The translations under genes were made by a program, and so were the position numbers. A stretch of DNA of 64,000 nt, taken from the NCBI GenBank assembly GCA_965178125.1, contig OZ237754.1, forward strand, positions 930,001 through 994,000, in the 5' to 3' direction. Shown here piece by piece: positions 22,894 to 33,800 of this stretch. Under the pieces are notes generated by a model. That model had not been told where the DNA came from. It worked only from the letters and a program-made list of their open reading frames with translations, and ran no database searches. Numbering within the stretch: position 1 is the first letter of the stretch; each line of letters begins with the position of its first letter. The stretch comes from Bilabrum cf. latius (lineage: Eukaryota > Bigyra: Bicosoecida > Bigyra > Bicosoecida).

Positions 22894-25131
22894 GATGCTG
22901 CGTTGTGAGGGTGACTGTCGCTGGAAAAGTCGTTGGCTGCCTGGTTATGGTCCGGCAAAACGATTCTATGCAGCGGCCCGGGGCGGACGCGCTGTCAAAG
23001 GCGAGGAGGAAGCATTTGCTCACTTTGACTCCTTACTAATAGAGTGGTTTGACTTGATTGTCTATCGCGAGTTTGTAGTAGAGATAGGCTACAGTCTGTT
23101 TCCAATTGATTGCTTTGTGTTGGTCGTGCTGGAAGCCACAACCGTGCCGGCTTGACCACCGTCCGTTGTCGTCACACCGCCAGTTGTGTCAAGTGCTACT
23201 GTCCTTGGCCCAGCCAATTAGTGGCATCTGAATGGATCGCAATGCGACCGTGCGAGTGACACAAATATGTGTAGAACAGAGAATGGCGAGTGCGAAGAAA
23301 AATATCTGTTCACATCTCATCCGCAATGCTATGCTGCATCCACTGGCAGAGGCGCGTAGCTCTGTGCTCGCAAAACAGCTCGAGCAACTGCTCCGTGCTC
23401 GCCCACTCCCAAGCATGGGAGCCATTCAAGTGTGCTGGCTGTCTTGCTGCATGCGCATTGCCGCCAATCGCTGTCAAATCGTAGTCGGGTCGTCGTCGTT
23501 GTAGGTACCGTGCACGGCGGGGGGGGATGAAGGGAGAATATCGAAGGGGTCAGGTCAGGTAGAGGGCGCGAGCCGGGCAACTGCCTCGATGCTCGCGCCG
23601 GTCCTTCCATCGCCCGCTAATCCACCTACCCACCTACCGATCGTGCTGTTGTTGTCGTTGTTGCGCTTCGTGGTTTGACCGAGAGGGCGAGCCGAGCCAG
23701 TGCTTCCTCAAGGGACGGAGGGATGGACGGACAACCGAGCCGCCTGGTTGCATCGTCCATGCCAAGCACTTGCACTCTTGCTCTCTGCGCGCTCTGGCTG
23801 GCCTTGCTCCATGCCGGAACACTGCCTCTGCCGCTGCCACGGTCAGTCGTAGGGGGGTCGAAGGTCGGGGTGAGGGGGGAGAGTTGAGGTGTGCGTCCGG
23901 GGGCCGGCATTTCGATAGTCTAGAGCTCCGGTGCGGCTGCCGCGGCTGCTGCTGCCGTCCTGTTGGTGCAATGCATGGTCTGCCCAACCTCTTGTGCGCG
24001 ATGAAGGGGATGGTTGGCAAACGCACGCACCTGTTAGCACAGTAGCAGCAGCAGCGCAGGTGCATCGCGGGGAGTTCAAGCATCGAGGGCCGGCCAACCG
24101 CCGCCGCGTCGTGTGTTCTCTCAGAAAAAAACAGCCGGCACCAATGCAGCGCACTGAAGCTGTTACAGTGCGCTGCACCGTGGACCGCCTGGGCCGCTGG
24201 GCCGAAACCGGCGGACTGCCGCAGGCTTGAGCCGGACTGGAGAACAAAACGCGGCTCGGGCGCCGTGTTGGACATCGAAGGAGGGGTGGGTAGGAACGGG
24301 GCCGCGAGCGTCGCATCAGCCGGCCCGCGGACGGGAGACGGAGCATCGCACTGCGCGGCGAGGGGCTTCAGTGTGCCCCTGGCTCGCGATGGTGGATGCT
24401 GCTGTGCTCCCGCCCACGGGCGACTAGCGGCGCCCACGGCCCCGCCTGGGTGAATTGCTGCTGGTCACAACGCAGGCCCGGCAGTCATCTCACACCCATG
24501 CAATAGAGCATGGGGCGTGGTGGGGACGAGCAGCTGCTCTGAAACCAAGCAGCATATGGAGGCACTGCGAAATTTGGCTCGTAACTAGATGCGCAAGCAC
24601 CCGCCAGAATGTGATGGCAGGTGCCCCGTTGCAAGCCAGGAATGTCGAAGTGCCATCCAAACCCAAACGACTCAGAAAAAGCGGGTCGTCCGTCGGCCAT
24701 TTGTAGAAGAATCAGGGCCGCCTCCGATGCTGTCAGCATCATCCGATACAACTGCTCCCATAGATAGGGAAACACGTCGCGACAATGACGTGGTGGCACC
24801 TGCCGATGAGATGCATGCCATGGGGCCAACGCCCAAAGCCGATTTATCTGAGCTCTGGACCAAGAGCGAATGCGAGGCTAGCCTGAACATGGGCAGCCCG
24901 CTTGCAGCCGCACGGCAAGACAATCCAGCCACAGCACCCATCCTACGCATGCACCGGCTCATTGAGCGTCGCGCAACATTAATTCGAGGCATCATCATAC
25001 TTTGGCTCGACTAGTTGAGCAGCAATTTTAAGCCGATTGAGTTGACGATGTATATCAGATTCGTTTTAGCAACACGCAACAAACGTGCGCCCGGCATTCG
25101 GTCCATTTCTAAGCTCGAGAACGATACCAAA
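22894..25131. other. Gene-poor region, 2.2 kb
   Basis: No convincing gene. Several GC-rich frames on both strands are open for 60-270 codons but are featureless. A copy of the GASH microrepeat (see 34804) occurs at 24340-24354. The frame of the next gene is open back to 24454 without a recognisable domain. The region lies between two diverging genes and should contain both promoters. Confidence 0.5.
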
Positions 25132-26134
25132 ATGCAATAGGCAGCCGGATTTATGCAGAACTTTGGGACAAATTTTGATGTGAATGCTATCTTGAAGTTT
25201 AATGAAGTGTCACCCGCTGTACAGTCCCATCTCGGGTCTGTGTACAGACAGCTTCTCATTGGGATGGCTGCCGCAACGATTGGATCCTATATTGGCAGTG
25301 CACTAGGAGCTGTTGGATCTGCTGCTGGCTTTGTCTCGATTATGTGCCTCATTGCCATGCAGTGCCAGGTGAGTTACGAATCTTGGATGTCGCTTCGTTT
25401 GCCCAACTTTCGACATCTCCACGTGTCGTCGGTTGATCCGCTGGTCCACGATTGGGTCTCTCGCGGGCTCCACATAGTGAAAGCCAGGCACTTAGTACGA
25501 ATATGCCGCCCAAACCGTGCAAGGCTAGATGCGCATGTGCTGGGTAGTCTGGTGCATCCAGTACAGCATGCGATGCAGCTGATCACCTGCCGCCGCCCCC
25601 CTGCCCCTTCGTTCTTCTGTTGTGTCGCAGACAAGGAACTCGATGGGAAAACAGCTGCTGTTCCTAGCTTTCACCTTCTTCAAGGGCGTCGCGATCGCCC
25701 CGCTGGTGGGCCAGGCCATCCGCTTCGACCCCGCCATCGTGACGAGCGCCCTCCTGCTGACCGCCGGAGTGTTCGCGATCTTCTCCGCCCTCGCCCTCTT
25801 CTCCAAGCGAAGGGAGTACCTGTACCTCGGCGGGATTCTCGGCTCTGCCCTCTGGGTGATCCTGGGGACCTCCATGCTCGCCTGGGTATTCCCAGGGATG
25901 CGGGGCCTGGCCTTCAACGTGAACCTCTACGGCGGGCTGCTCCTCTTTGTGGGATACGTGGTTCTGGACACCCAGATGATCGTGGAGAAGGCCTCGTCTC
26001 TCCCCACGGAGCACCTGGACGCGGTGGGAGACGCTGCCTAGCTGTTCATCGACCTCGTCGGCATCTTCGTCCGCATCCTCATCATCCTCATGAGGAACCA
26101 GGGCAAGAAGGAGAAGAAGAACAGCAGGAGGTAA
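25132..26134 (+). CDS. Bax inhibitor-1 / TMBIM family membrane protein
   Basis: Exon 1 25132-25368, intron (GTGAGT...GTCGCAG), exon 2 25631-26134, TAA stop; 246 residues. Six to seven membrane helices are visible (LLIGMAAATIGSYIGSALGAV, LLFLAFTFFKGVAIAPL, AIVTSALLLTAGVFAIFSALAL, LYLGGILGSALWVILGTSML, GLLLFVGYVVLDTQMIVEKA, LFIDLVGIFVRILIIL). The motif VVLDTQMIVEKA and the Lys-rich tail are hallmarks of BI-1, an ER channel-like protein that lowers ER calcium and suppresses stress-induced death. TAG occurs at codon 3 and at 26039-26041, just before the last helix, where relatives carry a polar residue, so translation must pass it to make a complete protein. Start chosen by ATG context and family length. 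Confidence 0.93.
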
Positions 26135-26350
26135 AATGGATGTATGCATGCATGCTCTACCTCACGATTGTTGCGATTTGAAAAGTACATGTCGTTAAAC
26201 GAAGTATTGGCTTCAGTGAACCATGCCAGCGGGTCTTGCACCAGCCAGCCAATGCATCGCAAACAAAGCAAGATTCTCTCTAGGAGAAGCATCGATTACC
26301 AACCGACTGTACATTCATGTATTTAGCGCAAAATGCACGCGGCTACAGAA

Positions 26351-29307
26351 TCACCAATCGTCCTCCCCCCAGCCATCCCCGTCCCCGAGTGCATCATCGC
26401 CCACCATCGTGCCGCTGGCCGCTCCCGCAGACGGGGCCGCGGCTCCCGTGCCTCCCATCCCCCCTGGCAAATCATCCTCGAGCCCCAAGTCGCCATCGAG
26501 ACCGTCCTCCTCCCAACCCCCCGCAGCCTCCAGGTCGCCAGCCGGTAGAGAGGTACCGCCGGCCTTGCCTTTCGCCGCTGCCGCGGCTGCCTCCGCTGCG
26601 GCCTGCTCTGCAGCAGACAACAGCGGTGCAGGCGAGCGAATCGCACTCGTCGCACCACCAAGGCCACCGAACCCTGAGCCTCCCACGCTCCCCATCCCCG
26701 CCCCTAGGCCATATTCGTCATCCGCGGACAATGCCCCGGCCGCCACTTTGACCATGCCTCCCCCGAGGCCCGATCCGCCCGCCGACATGCCCAGACCGAA
26801 GCCACCTCTCGGCTAGGCCACGAATCCAGCGTCGTCCTCGTCCTCGTCCTCAAACGCGTGCTGCCGCCCACCCGCAGTGCCGCCATGCGGTGCACCCGCC
26901 CTGTTCCCCAGCTCAACATCGGCAGGGGCTCCTACCTGCCTCAGAGGAGAGGCGGCTCGGGGGCTGCCCCGCGAGCCCGAGCCCAAGCCCGAGGAGGATG
27001 ACGATCGCGAGGTTGGGGCGGGGGCGGGGGCGGGGGCTGGAGCCTGGGCCACTGGCACGGCTGGCGCTGCCGATCCCAGCTTCGTCCCCCCGCCGCGGCT
27101 GAACTAACTAGGGTTTGGCCGGCTCATCCCTGAACCACTACCCCTGCCAACTCCGGCCTGCCCGAATTCGTCCCCGTCCCCATCGGTCGAGTCGCCCCAG
27201 CCGTCATCTCCCCAGCCATCGTCTCCCCACTCCTCCCCACCGCCACTGCCACCGCCCTTCACCACGCTGCCCGTCGCCCCGGCGCTGCCTCCGCCGCCGC
27301 CGAGTCCCAGTTGTGTGCTGCCGATCGATCTAGCGCCGCCCATACCGGCCGTCAGCCTCGCCCTCTCCTCCTCGCCATCGCCCTACAGCCCACCAGCCTC
27401 TCCCTGTCTGCTCCCAGATACGGTGCTGCCGCCGCGGTCAGCTCCAATCACACCTCCTCCACTCAGCCCCGGAATCCGGCCCGTGAAGTAGGCCCACAGA
27501 CCCACGCACCCCACTGCGGCCAAGGCACCCAGAGGCAGGTGAAACTGCTGCGGGACCAGAGCCCCGGCACTCTTGTTCCGTGCATTGTCCTAGCCCTCAC
27601 CCTCGCCCTCGTTCTGCTACACAACACCACCGTCACCGACCTCGTCCACAGGCACCGATGCGGCGGCGGGCGACGGGGACTCAGCCGGCGCCGCGTCCCC
27701 GCCATCGCCGGGGCTGCTGCTCGATCCAGACCCAGGAGAGGCTGGCCCAGTCCACGGAGAGGGGATGGGGGGCTGGGGGCGGGGCACTGCGAGAGGGGAC
27801 TTAGTAGGCGTGGATTGCTTGGGTGGTGGTTCTTGACCCGGCGCGGGCGACTCCGCCGGGTTTCTGGATGCTGCAGACCCTGCTGCCGGCACGTCTGTCC
27901 TCTAACCGAATTCTTCGGGCTACTTTTCCTCGCCCTAGCCTTTGCCTTCCTACCAGATATCAGAACCACCCTTTGTCATGTCGCCCAACACCTCGCCACT
28001 GCCCGGTAGGGGAAATCCAGATCCATGACTAGCCCCACCTGTGTCCCCGCTGGATGCAGTTCCAGCGCTTGGGCTTGTGCCGCTGCTGCTGCCAGCCCCG
28101 TCCGTCTCCCCGCTGGTCTCAGACTCAGAGCTTGGGCTTGTGCCGCTGCCGCTGCTGCTGCTGCTGCTGCCAGCCCCGTCCGTCTCCCCGCTGGTCTCAG
28201 ACTCAGAGCTTGGGCTTGTGCCGCTGCCGCTGCTGCTGCTGCTGCTGCCAGCCCCGTCCGTCTCCCCGCTGGTCTCAGACTCAGAGCTTGGGCTTGTGCC
28301 GCTGCCGCTGCTGCTGCTGCTGCTGCCAGCCCCGTCCGTCTCCCCGCTGGTCTCAGACTCAGAGCTTGGGCTTGTGCCGCTGCTGCTGCTGCTGCTGCCA
28401 GCCCCGTCCGTCTCCCCGCTGGTCTCAGACTCAGAGCTTGGGCTTGTGCCGCTGCTGCTGCTGCTGCTGCTGCTGCCAGCCCCGTCCGTCTCCCCGCTGG
28501 TCTCAGACTCAGAGCTTGGGCTTGTGCCACCGCTGCTGCTGCTGCTGCTGCTGCTGCCAGCCCCGTCCGTCTCCCCGCTGGTCTCAGACTCAGAGCTTGG
28601 GCTTGTGCCGCTGCCGCTGCTGCTGCTGCCGCCAGCCCCGTCCGTCTCCCCGCTGGTCTCAGACTCAGAGCTTGGGCTTGTGCCGCTGCCGCTGCTGCTG
28701 CTGCTGCCAGCCCCGTCCGTCTCCCCGCTGGTCTCAGACTCAGAGCTTGGGCTTGTGCCACCGCTGCTGCTGCTGCTGCTGCTGCCAGCCCCGTCCGTCT
28801 TCCCGCTGGTCTCAGACTCAGAGCTTGGGCTTGTGCCGCTGCCGCTGCTGCTGCTGCTGCTGCTGCCAGCCCCGTCCGTCTCCCCTCTGGTCTCAGACTC
28901 AGAGCTTGGGCTTGTGCCGCTGCTGCTGCTGCTGCTGCTGCTGCCAGCCCCGTCCGTCTCCCCGCTGGTCTCAGACTCAGAGCTTGGGCTTGTGCCGCTG
29001 CTGCTGCTGCTGCTGCTGCTGCCAGCCCCGTCCGTCTCCCCGCTGGTCTCAGACTCAGAGCTTGGGCTTGTGCCGCTGCCGCTGCTGCTGCTGCTGCTGC
29101 CAGCCCCGTCCGTCTCCCCGCTGGTCTCAGACTCAGAGCTTGGGCTTGTGCCGCTGCTGCTGCTGCTGCTGCTGCTGCCAGCCCCGTCCGTCTCCCCTCT
29201 GGTCTCAGACTCAGAGCTTGGGCTTGTGCCGCTGCTGCTGCTGCTGCTGCTGCCAGCCCCGTCCGTCTCCCCGCTGGTCTCAGACTCAGAGCTTGGGCTT
29301 GTGCCAC

Positions 29308-29342
<35 letters not shown>

Positions 29343-29703
29343 CCAGCCCCGTCCGTCTCCCCGCTGGTCTCAGACTCAGAGCTTGGGCTTGTGCCGCTGC
29401 TGCTGCTGCTGCTGCTGCCAGCCCCGTCCGTCTTCCCGCTGGTCTCAGACTCAGAGCTTGGGCTTGTGCCGCTGCTGCTGCTGCTGCTGCTGCCGCCAGC
29501 CCCGTCCGTCTCCCCGCTGGTCTCAGACTCAGAGCTTGGGCTTGTGCCGCTGCTGCTGCTGCTGCTGCTGCCAGCCCCGTCCGTCTCCCCTCTGGTCTCA
29601 GACTCAGAGCTTGGGCTTGTGCCGCTGCCGCTGCTGCTGCTGCTGCTGCCAGCCCCGTCCGTCTCCCCTCTGGTCTCAGACTCAGAGCTTGGGCTTGTGC
29701 CAC

Positions 29704-29734
<31 letters not shown>

Positions 29735-30018
29735 ACTACCAGCCCCGTCCGTCTCCCCGCTGGTCTCAGACTCAGAGCTTGGGCTTGTGCCACCGCTGCT
29801 GCTGCTGCTGCTGCCAGCCCCGTCCGTCTTCCCGCTGGTCTCAGACTCAGAGCTTGGGCTTGTGCCGCTGCCGCTGCTGCTGCTGCTGCTGCCAGCCCCG
29901 TCCGTCTCCCCGCTGGTCTCAGACTCAGAGCTTGGGCTTGTGCCACCGCTGCTGCTGCTGCTGCTGCCAGCCCCGTCCGTCTTCCCGCTGGTCTCAGACT
30001 CAGAGCTTGGGCTTGTGC

Positions 30019-30057
<39 letters not shown>

Positions 30058-30646
30058 CCCCGTCCGTCTTCCCGCTGGTCTCAGACTCAGAGCTTGGGCT
30101 TGTGCCGCTGCCGCTGCTGCTGCTGCTGCTGCTGCTGCTGCCGCCAGCCCCGTCCGTCTCTCCGCTGGTCTCAGACTCAGAGCTTGGGCTTGTGCCGCCG
30201 CTGCTGCTGCCAGTCCCAGGTTCCTGTCCGGATTCTCCGTCGGATGGGCTAGCCTGTTTCTGAATTCCATCTTTGGGCTGAACGTTGGATGTTGACGGCA
30301 AATGATCATTACGTGTTTGAACCACTGACTAGCTACCTGGCGTTTCTGTCCCTTGCAGTATTTCTTGTACTGTCTAGTGCTAGTCTTTTTCGGCATCTTT
30401 ACCTTTCCCACCCTCCGAATGCTACCAAGATTCCCTGCTCTTATCTGATAATTCAAGTTGTGTACTGTATTCCGTATTGGTATCCCTCAGTGCTACTCCC
30501 GCTTTGGACTGCTCGTGATATGGCGAGGTTGCTTGTGATTCAAGGCGGCGGCCGGCAAACTACCCGCTATTCGCTATACGTCGGCCATTATCGCCTTCAA
30601 CGAACATAACTATGGATACCATTAAGAAAGTGCACAAAATTTTCAT
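26351..30646 (-). CDS. Secreted mucin-like type I membrane protein with 27 Ser-rich tandem repeats
   Basis: Single exon, ATG 30646-30644 to TGA 26353-26351, 1,431 residues, 14 in-frame TAGs outside the repeats. Order: signal peptide (MKILCTFLMVSIVMFVEG), ~125-residue polar N-terminal part, residues ~145-865 a tandem array with core SPSSESETSGETDGAG separated by variable poly-Ser, a Pro-rich acidic linker, one TM helix (~1034-1056, LGALAAVGCVGLWAYF), and a Gly-rich tail with EEWGDDGWGDDGWGD and a C-terminal WGEDDW. The array would be a glycosylated or phosphorylated stalk outside the cell; that is inference from composition. All six frames are open over the repeats, but only this one joins a signal peptide to a TM helix and tail. 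Diverges from POLE with 174 bases between starts. Confidence 0.8.
28060..30235. repeat. Compound minisatellite with embedded CTG/CAG microsatellites, 27 units
   Basis: A ~48-base conserved core (reading GTCTCAGACTCAGAGCTTGG on the plus strand) alternates with runs of 4-11 CTG-type triplets. Units are 66-87 bases, always a multiple of three, and differ almost only in triplet number and in a few core substitutions (Gly/Arg, Glu/Lys, Gly/Ser). This is a coding repeat of the mucin-like gene and should vary in length between strains. Confidence 0.95.
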
Positions 30647-30820
30647 GGTTTAATGGGAAATGCTTCTATTGCCGGCGTTTCCCTTTGCTTTCCTCAATCT
30701 GGTTTTCACGATTGCCCCCGCATTCTACACCCAACAATAATTCAAAAATGGACTCTATCGGCAACTGTATCAATATTAGCGGCAGTCCTCGAATTCCACG
30801 GAGGTGTATCCCATTCAGTT

Positions 30821-33800
30821 ATGAGTGCTAGTGATGCTGCCTCTGGTAGTGGGAGAGATTAGTCGGTCGGTGGCACTGGCGGCGGTAGAGGCCGCAGCAA
30901 AACTGCAAAGGCAGGTGGGATGAGATTCATGCCCAAGCTTCGAGCTGCAGGGCAAAGTACGATGGAGCAGAGGGCTCGATGGACAAAATTCGATGCCGAG
31001 TGGGGCTATAAATCGCTGCCAAAGGATTTGAAGGGCGAGATGACTGGATGGCTCATAGAATCCAAGGCGACCACAGTGACCGACAGCGACAGGATCGAGC
31101 ACGCCGCAGTGGATCTGTATTTCTTGAAACAAAATGGAAGCACATTTCGCGGTACGTTGGTGCACTAGCCATACTTTTACGTGTATTGCGGGGACACGTT
31201 CGTGAGGGAGGTGTCGAGCGCCCTGCAGAAGAGATTCGAAGGCATCCTGTCGTCGGTCGAGGCGGCGAGCATGGAGGACCTCGAACTTGCAAACCACGTG
31301 GCAGGACGAAAAGCCACTTATCTGAAGCTATCGTTTCGCACTGTCTCGGAGCTCATGGACATCCGGCGAGAGCTGCGTCCACGCATCGAGCGGAACAGGC
31401 GACGGGCGGCCCGCGAAGCCGCCTTCGAGACTGGACTGGTGAGAGGAGAGGGAGAGAGACACCAGCACGAATGCATGCTTATTTTCATTCATCATGCAAT
31501 CGCTGACTCCTTGCGATCATTACCCCCCGCTGGCCCCCCATCTGACTATCCCTTCCAACGAAACCACCGCAGGCAGCAGCGGCAGAGGAGGGCGCCCCCT
31601 CGGACCCCCTCGATCTCCTCACCGACATGCGGGAGTACGATGTGCCCTACCCCACCCGGGTGGCGATCGACAGGGGAGTGCGCGTGGGTGCATGGTTCGC
31701 CGTGAAGAACCAGCCCGGTGCGCCGTGCGAGGGCTGCGTGGAGCTTCGGAGGCTCGAGACGATGACGGACAAGGCCGAGCCGAGGGTGCTTGCCTTCGAC
31801 ATCGAGTGCACCAAGGCGGCACTCAAGTTCCCCGATGCGAAGACGGACCAGATCTACATGATCTCATACATGCTGGACGGCAGGGGGTACCTCCTGGTCA
31901 ACCGGGAGGTCGTTTCGGCGGACGTGCCCGACTTCGAATACACGCCCAAGAAGGCCTTCCCGGGGGAGTTCGAGGTGATCAATCTGGCCGACGAGAAGGC
32001 GACCATCCGGTACTTCTTCGACCACATCCGCAGGAGCAGGCCGCAGGTGATCGTCACCTACAACGGCGATTTCTTCGACTGGCCCTTTGTGGAGAGGCGC
32101 GCCCAGGAGCACGGCATGAACATGTGGGAGGAGGTCGGCGTCAGGGCCAACGAGCAGGGAGAGTACAGGGGCCGCGTGTGCATGCACATGGACTGCATCT
32201 ACTGGGTGAGGAGAGACTCCTACCTTCCCGCTGGCTCCCATGGGCTCAAGGCGGTCACCAAGGCGAAGCTGGGGTACAACCCAGTGGAGATAGACCCGGA
32301 GGACATGCTGCCCATGGCAGTGGCCAACCCCAGGCACATGGCATCGTACTCGGTATCCGATGCGGTGGCCACATACTACCTGTACCAGAAGTACGTACAC
32401 AACTTCATCTTCTCCCTTTGCACCATCATCCCGCTGGGGGCGGAAGACGTGCTGCGCAAGGGCTCAGGTACCCTGTGCGAGCTTCTCCTCATGGTGGAGG
32501 CCTCCAGGAACGGGGTGATCTGCCCCAACAAGCAGGTCACCCCCAGGGGCCGCACGCACCGGGGCCACATCCTCGAGTCGGACACGTACATCGGGGGCCA
32601 CGTGGAGTGCCTCGAGTCCGGGGTGTTCCGGTCGGATCTGCCCACGCAGTGGCGGCTGGACCCGAGCGCGTTCCAGGAGCTGATCGACCGGATTGACGCG
32701 GCGCTTACCTTTGCACTCGAGGTGGAGAGCGGGGTGGAGCGGGCCGAGGTGGCCAACTACGAGGAGGTGAGGTCGCAGATCGTCAGGAAGCTTGAGGCGC
32801 TTAGGGATAGGCCGGTCAGGGAGGAGCAGCCCACGATCTACCACCTGGATGTGGCGGCCATGTACCCCAACATCATCCTGACCAACCGGCTGCAGCCCAG
32901 CGCCATCGTGGACGAGGCGCACGACTGCGCCAAGTGCGACTTCAACACGCAGGACGACGAGCACCGCTGCAAGCGAAAGCTAGAGTGGACCTGGAGGGGG
33001 GACTACCTGCCAGCCACCCGTGCCGAGACGGAGAGGATCCGACAGCAGCTGCAGGCGGAGATGTTCCCGGCCCCGGAGGAAGACCGCAGCCGCTGGGGTG
33101 GGGGCGGCGGCGGCAGCATCTACAGCAAGGGGAAAGGGAACGGCGGCGGCGGGGCGGCGTCGGGCAGCGGAGACCGCGCGGCCGAGATGGTGCCGTTCGG
33201 CGAGCTGCCGCACGCAATGCAGGACTCCCTTCTGAAGAAGCGGGTGAAGCAGTACAGCCAGAAGGTGTACAAGCGCCAGAAGGACAGCGAGGAGACGGAC
33301 AAGACCGCGACCATCTGCCAGAGGGAGAACCCCTTCTACGTGAACACCGTGCGCGACTTTAGGGATCGAAGGTACGAGTACAAGGGGCTCACCAAGAAGT
33401 GGTCCAAGAACGTGGCCAAGGCCGACAAGGCGGGAGACAAGATGGCGGTGGCCGAGGCCCGCAATCTGGTGACGTACTACGACTCGCTGCAGCTGGCGCA
33501 CAAGTGCATCCTCAATTCCTTCTACGGGTACGTGATGAGGAAGGGCGCCCGCTGGCACTCGATGCCCATGGCGGGGGTGGTGACAGCCACCGGTGCCCGG
33601 CTCATCACGCAGGCCAGGGAGCTCGTGGAGAGGATCGGCCGCGCCCTAGAGCTGGACACGGACGGGATCTGGTGCATCCTGCCGTCGAGCTTCCCCGAGG
33701 ACTTCGACTTTGTGCTCCACAGCGGGAAGAAGGTGGGCATCTCCTACCCGTGCATCATGCTCAACGTGGACGTACACGACCGGTACACCAACCACCAGTA

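Noticed and set aside
24454-25131. N-terminal extension of BI-1 (226 open codons upstream in frame)
   Set aside because: BI-1 proteins start close to the first helix, the extension has no domain, and ATG 25132 has good context. Open frames of this length arise easily when only two stops exist.
28060-30235. CRISPR-like array of repeats and spacers
   Set aside because: The spacers are simple triplet runs and the whole array is coding in a eukaryotic gene.
28025-30325. Long plus-strand and alternative minus-strand frames over the repeat (poly-Ala, poly-Leu, poly-Cys products)
   Set aside because: Consequence of triplet-phase repeats without stops. Only one minus frame links to a signal peptide, TM helix and tail.
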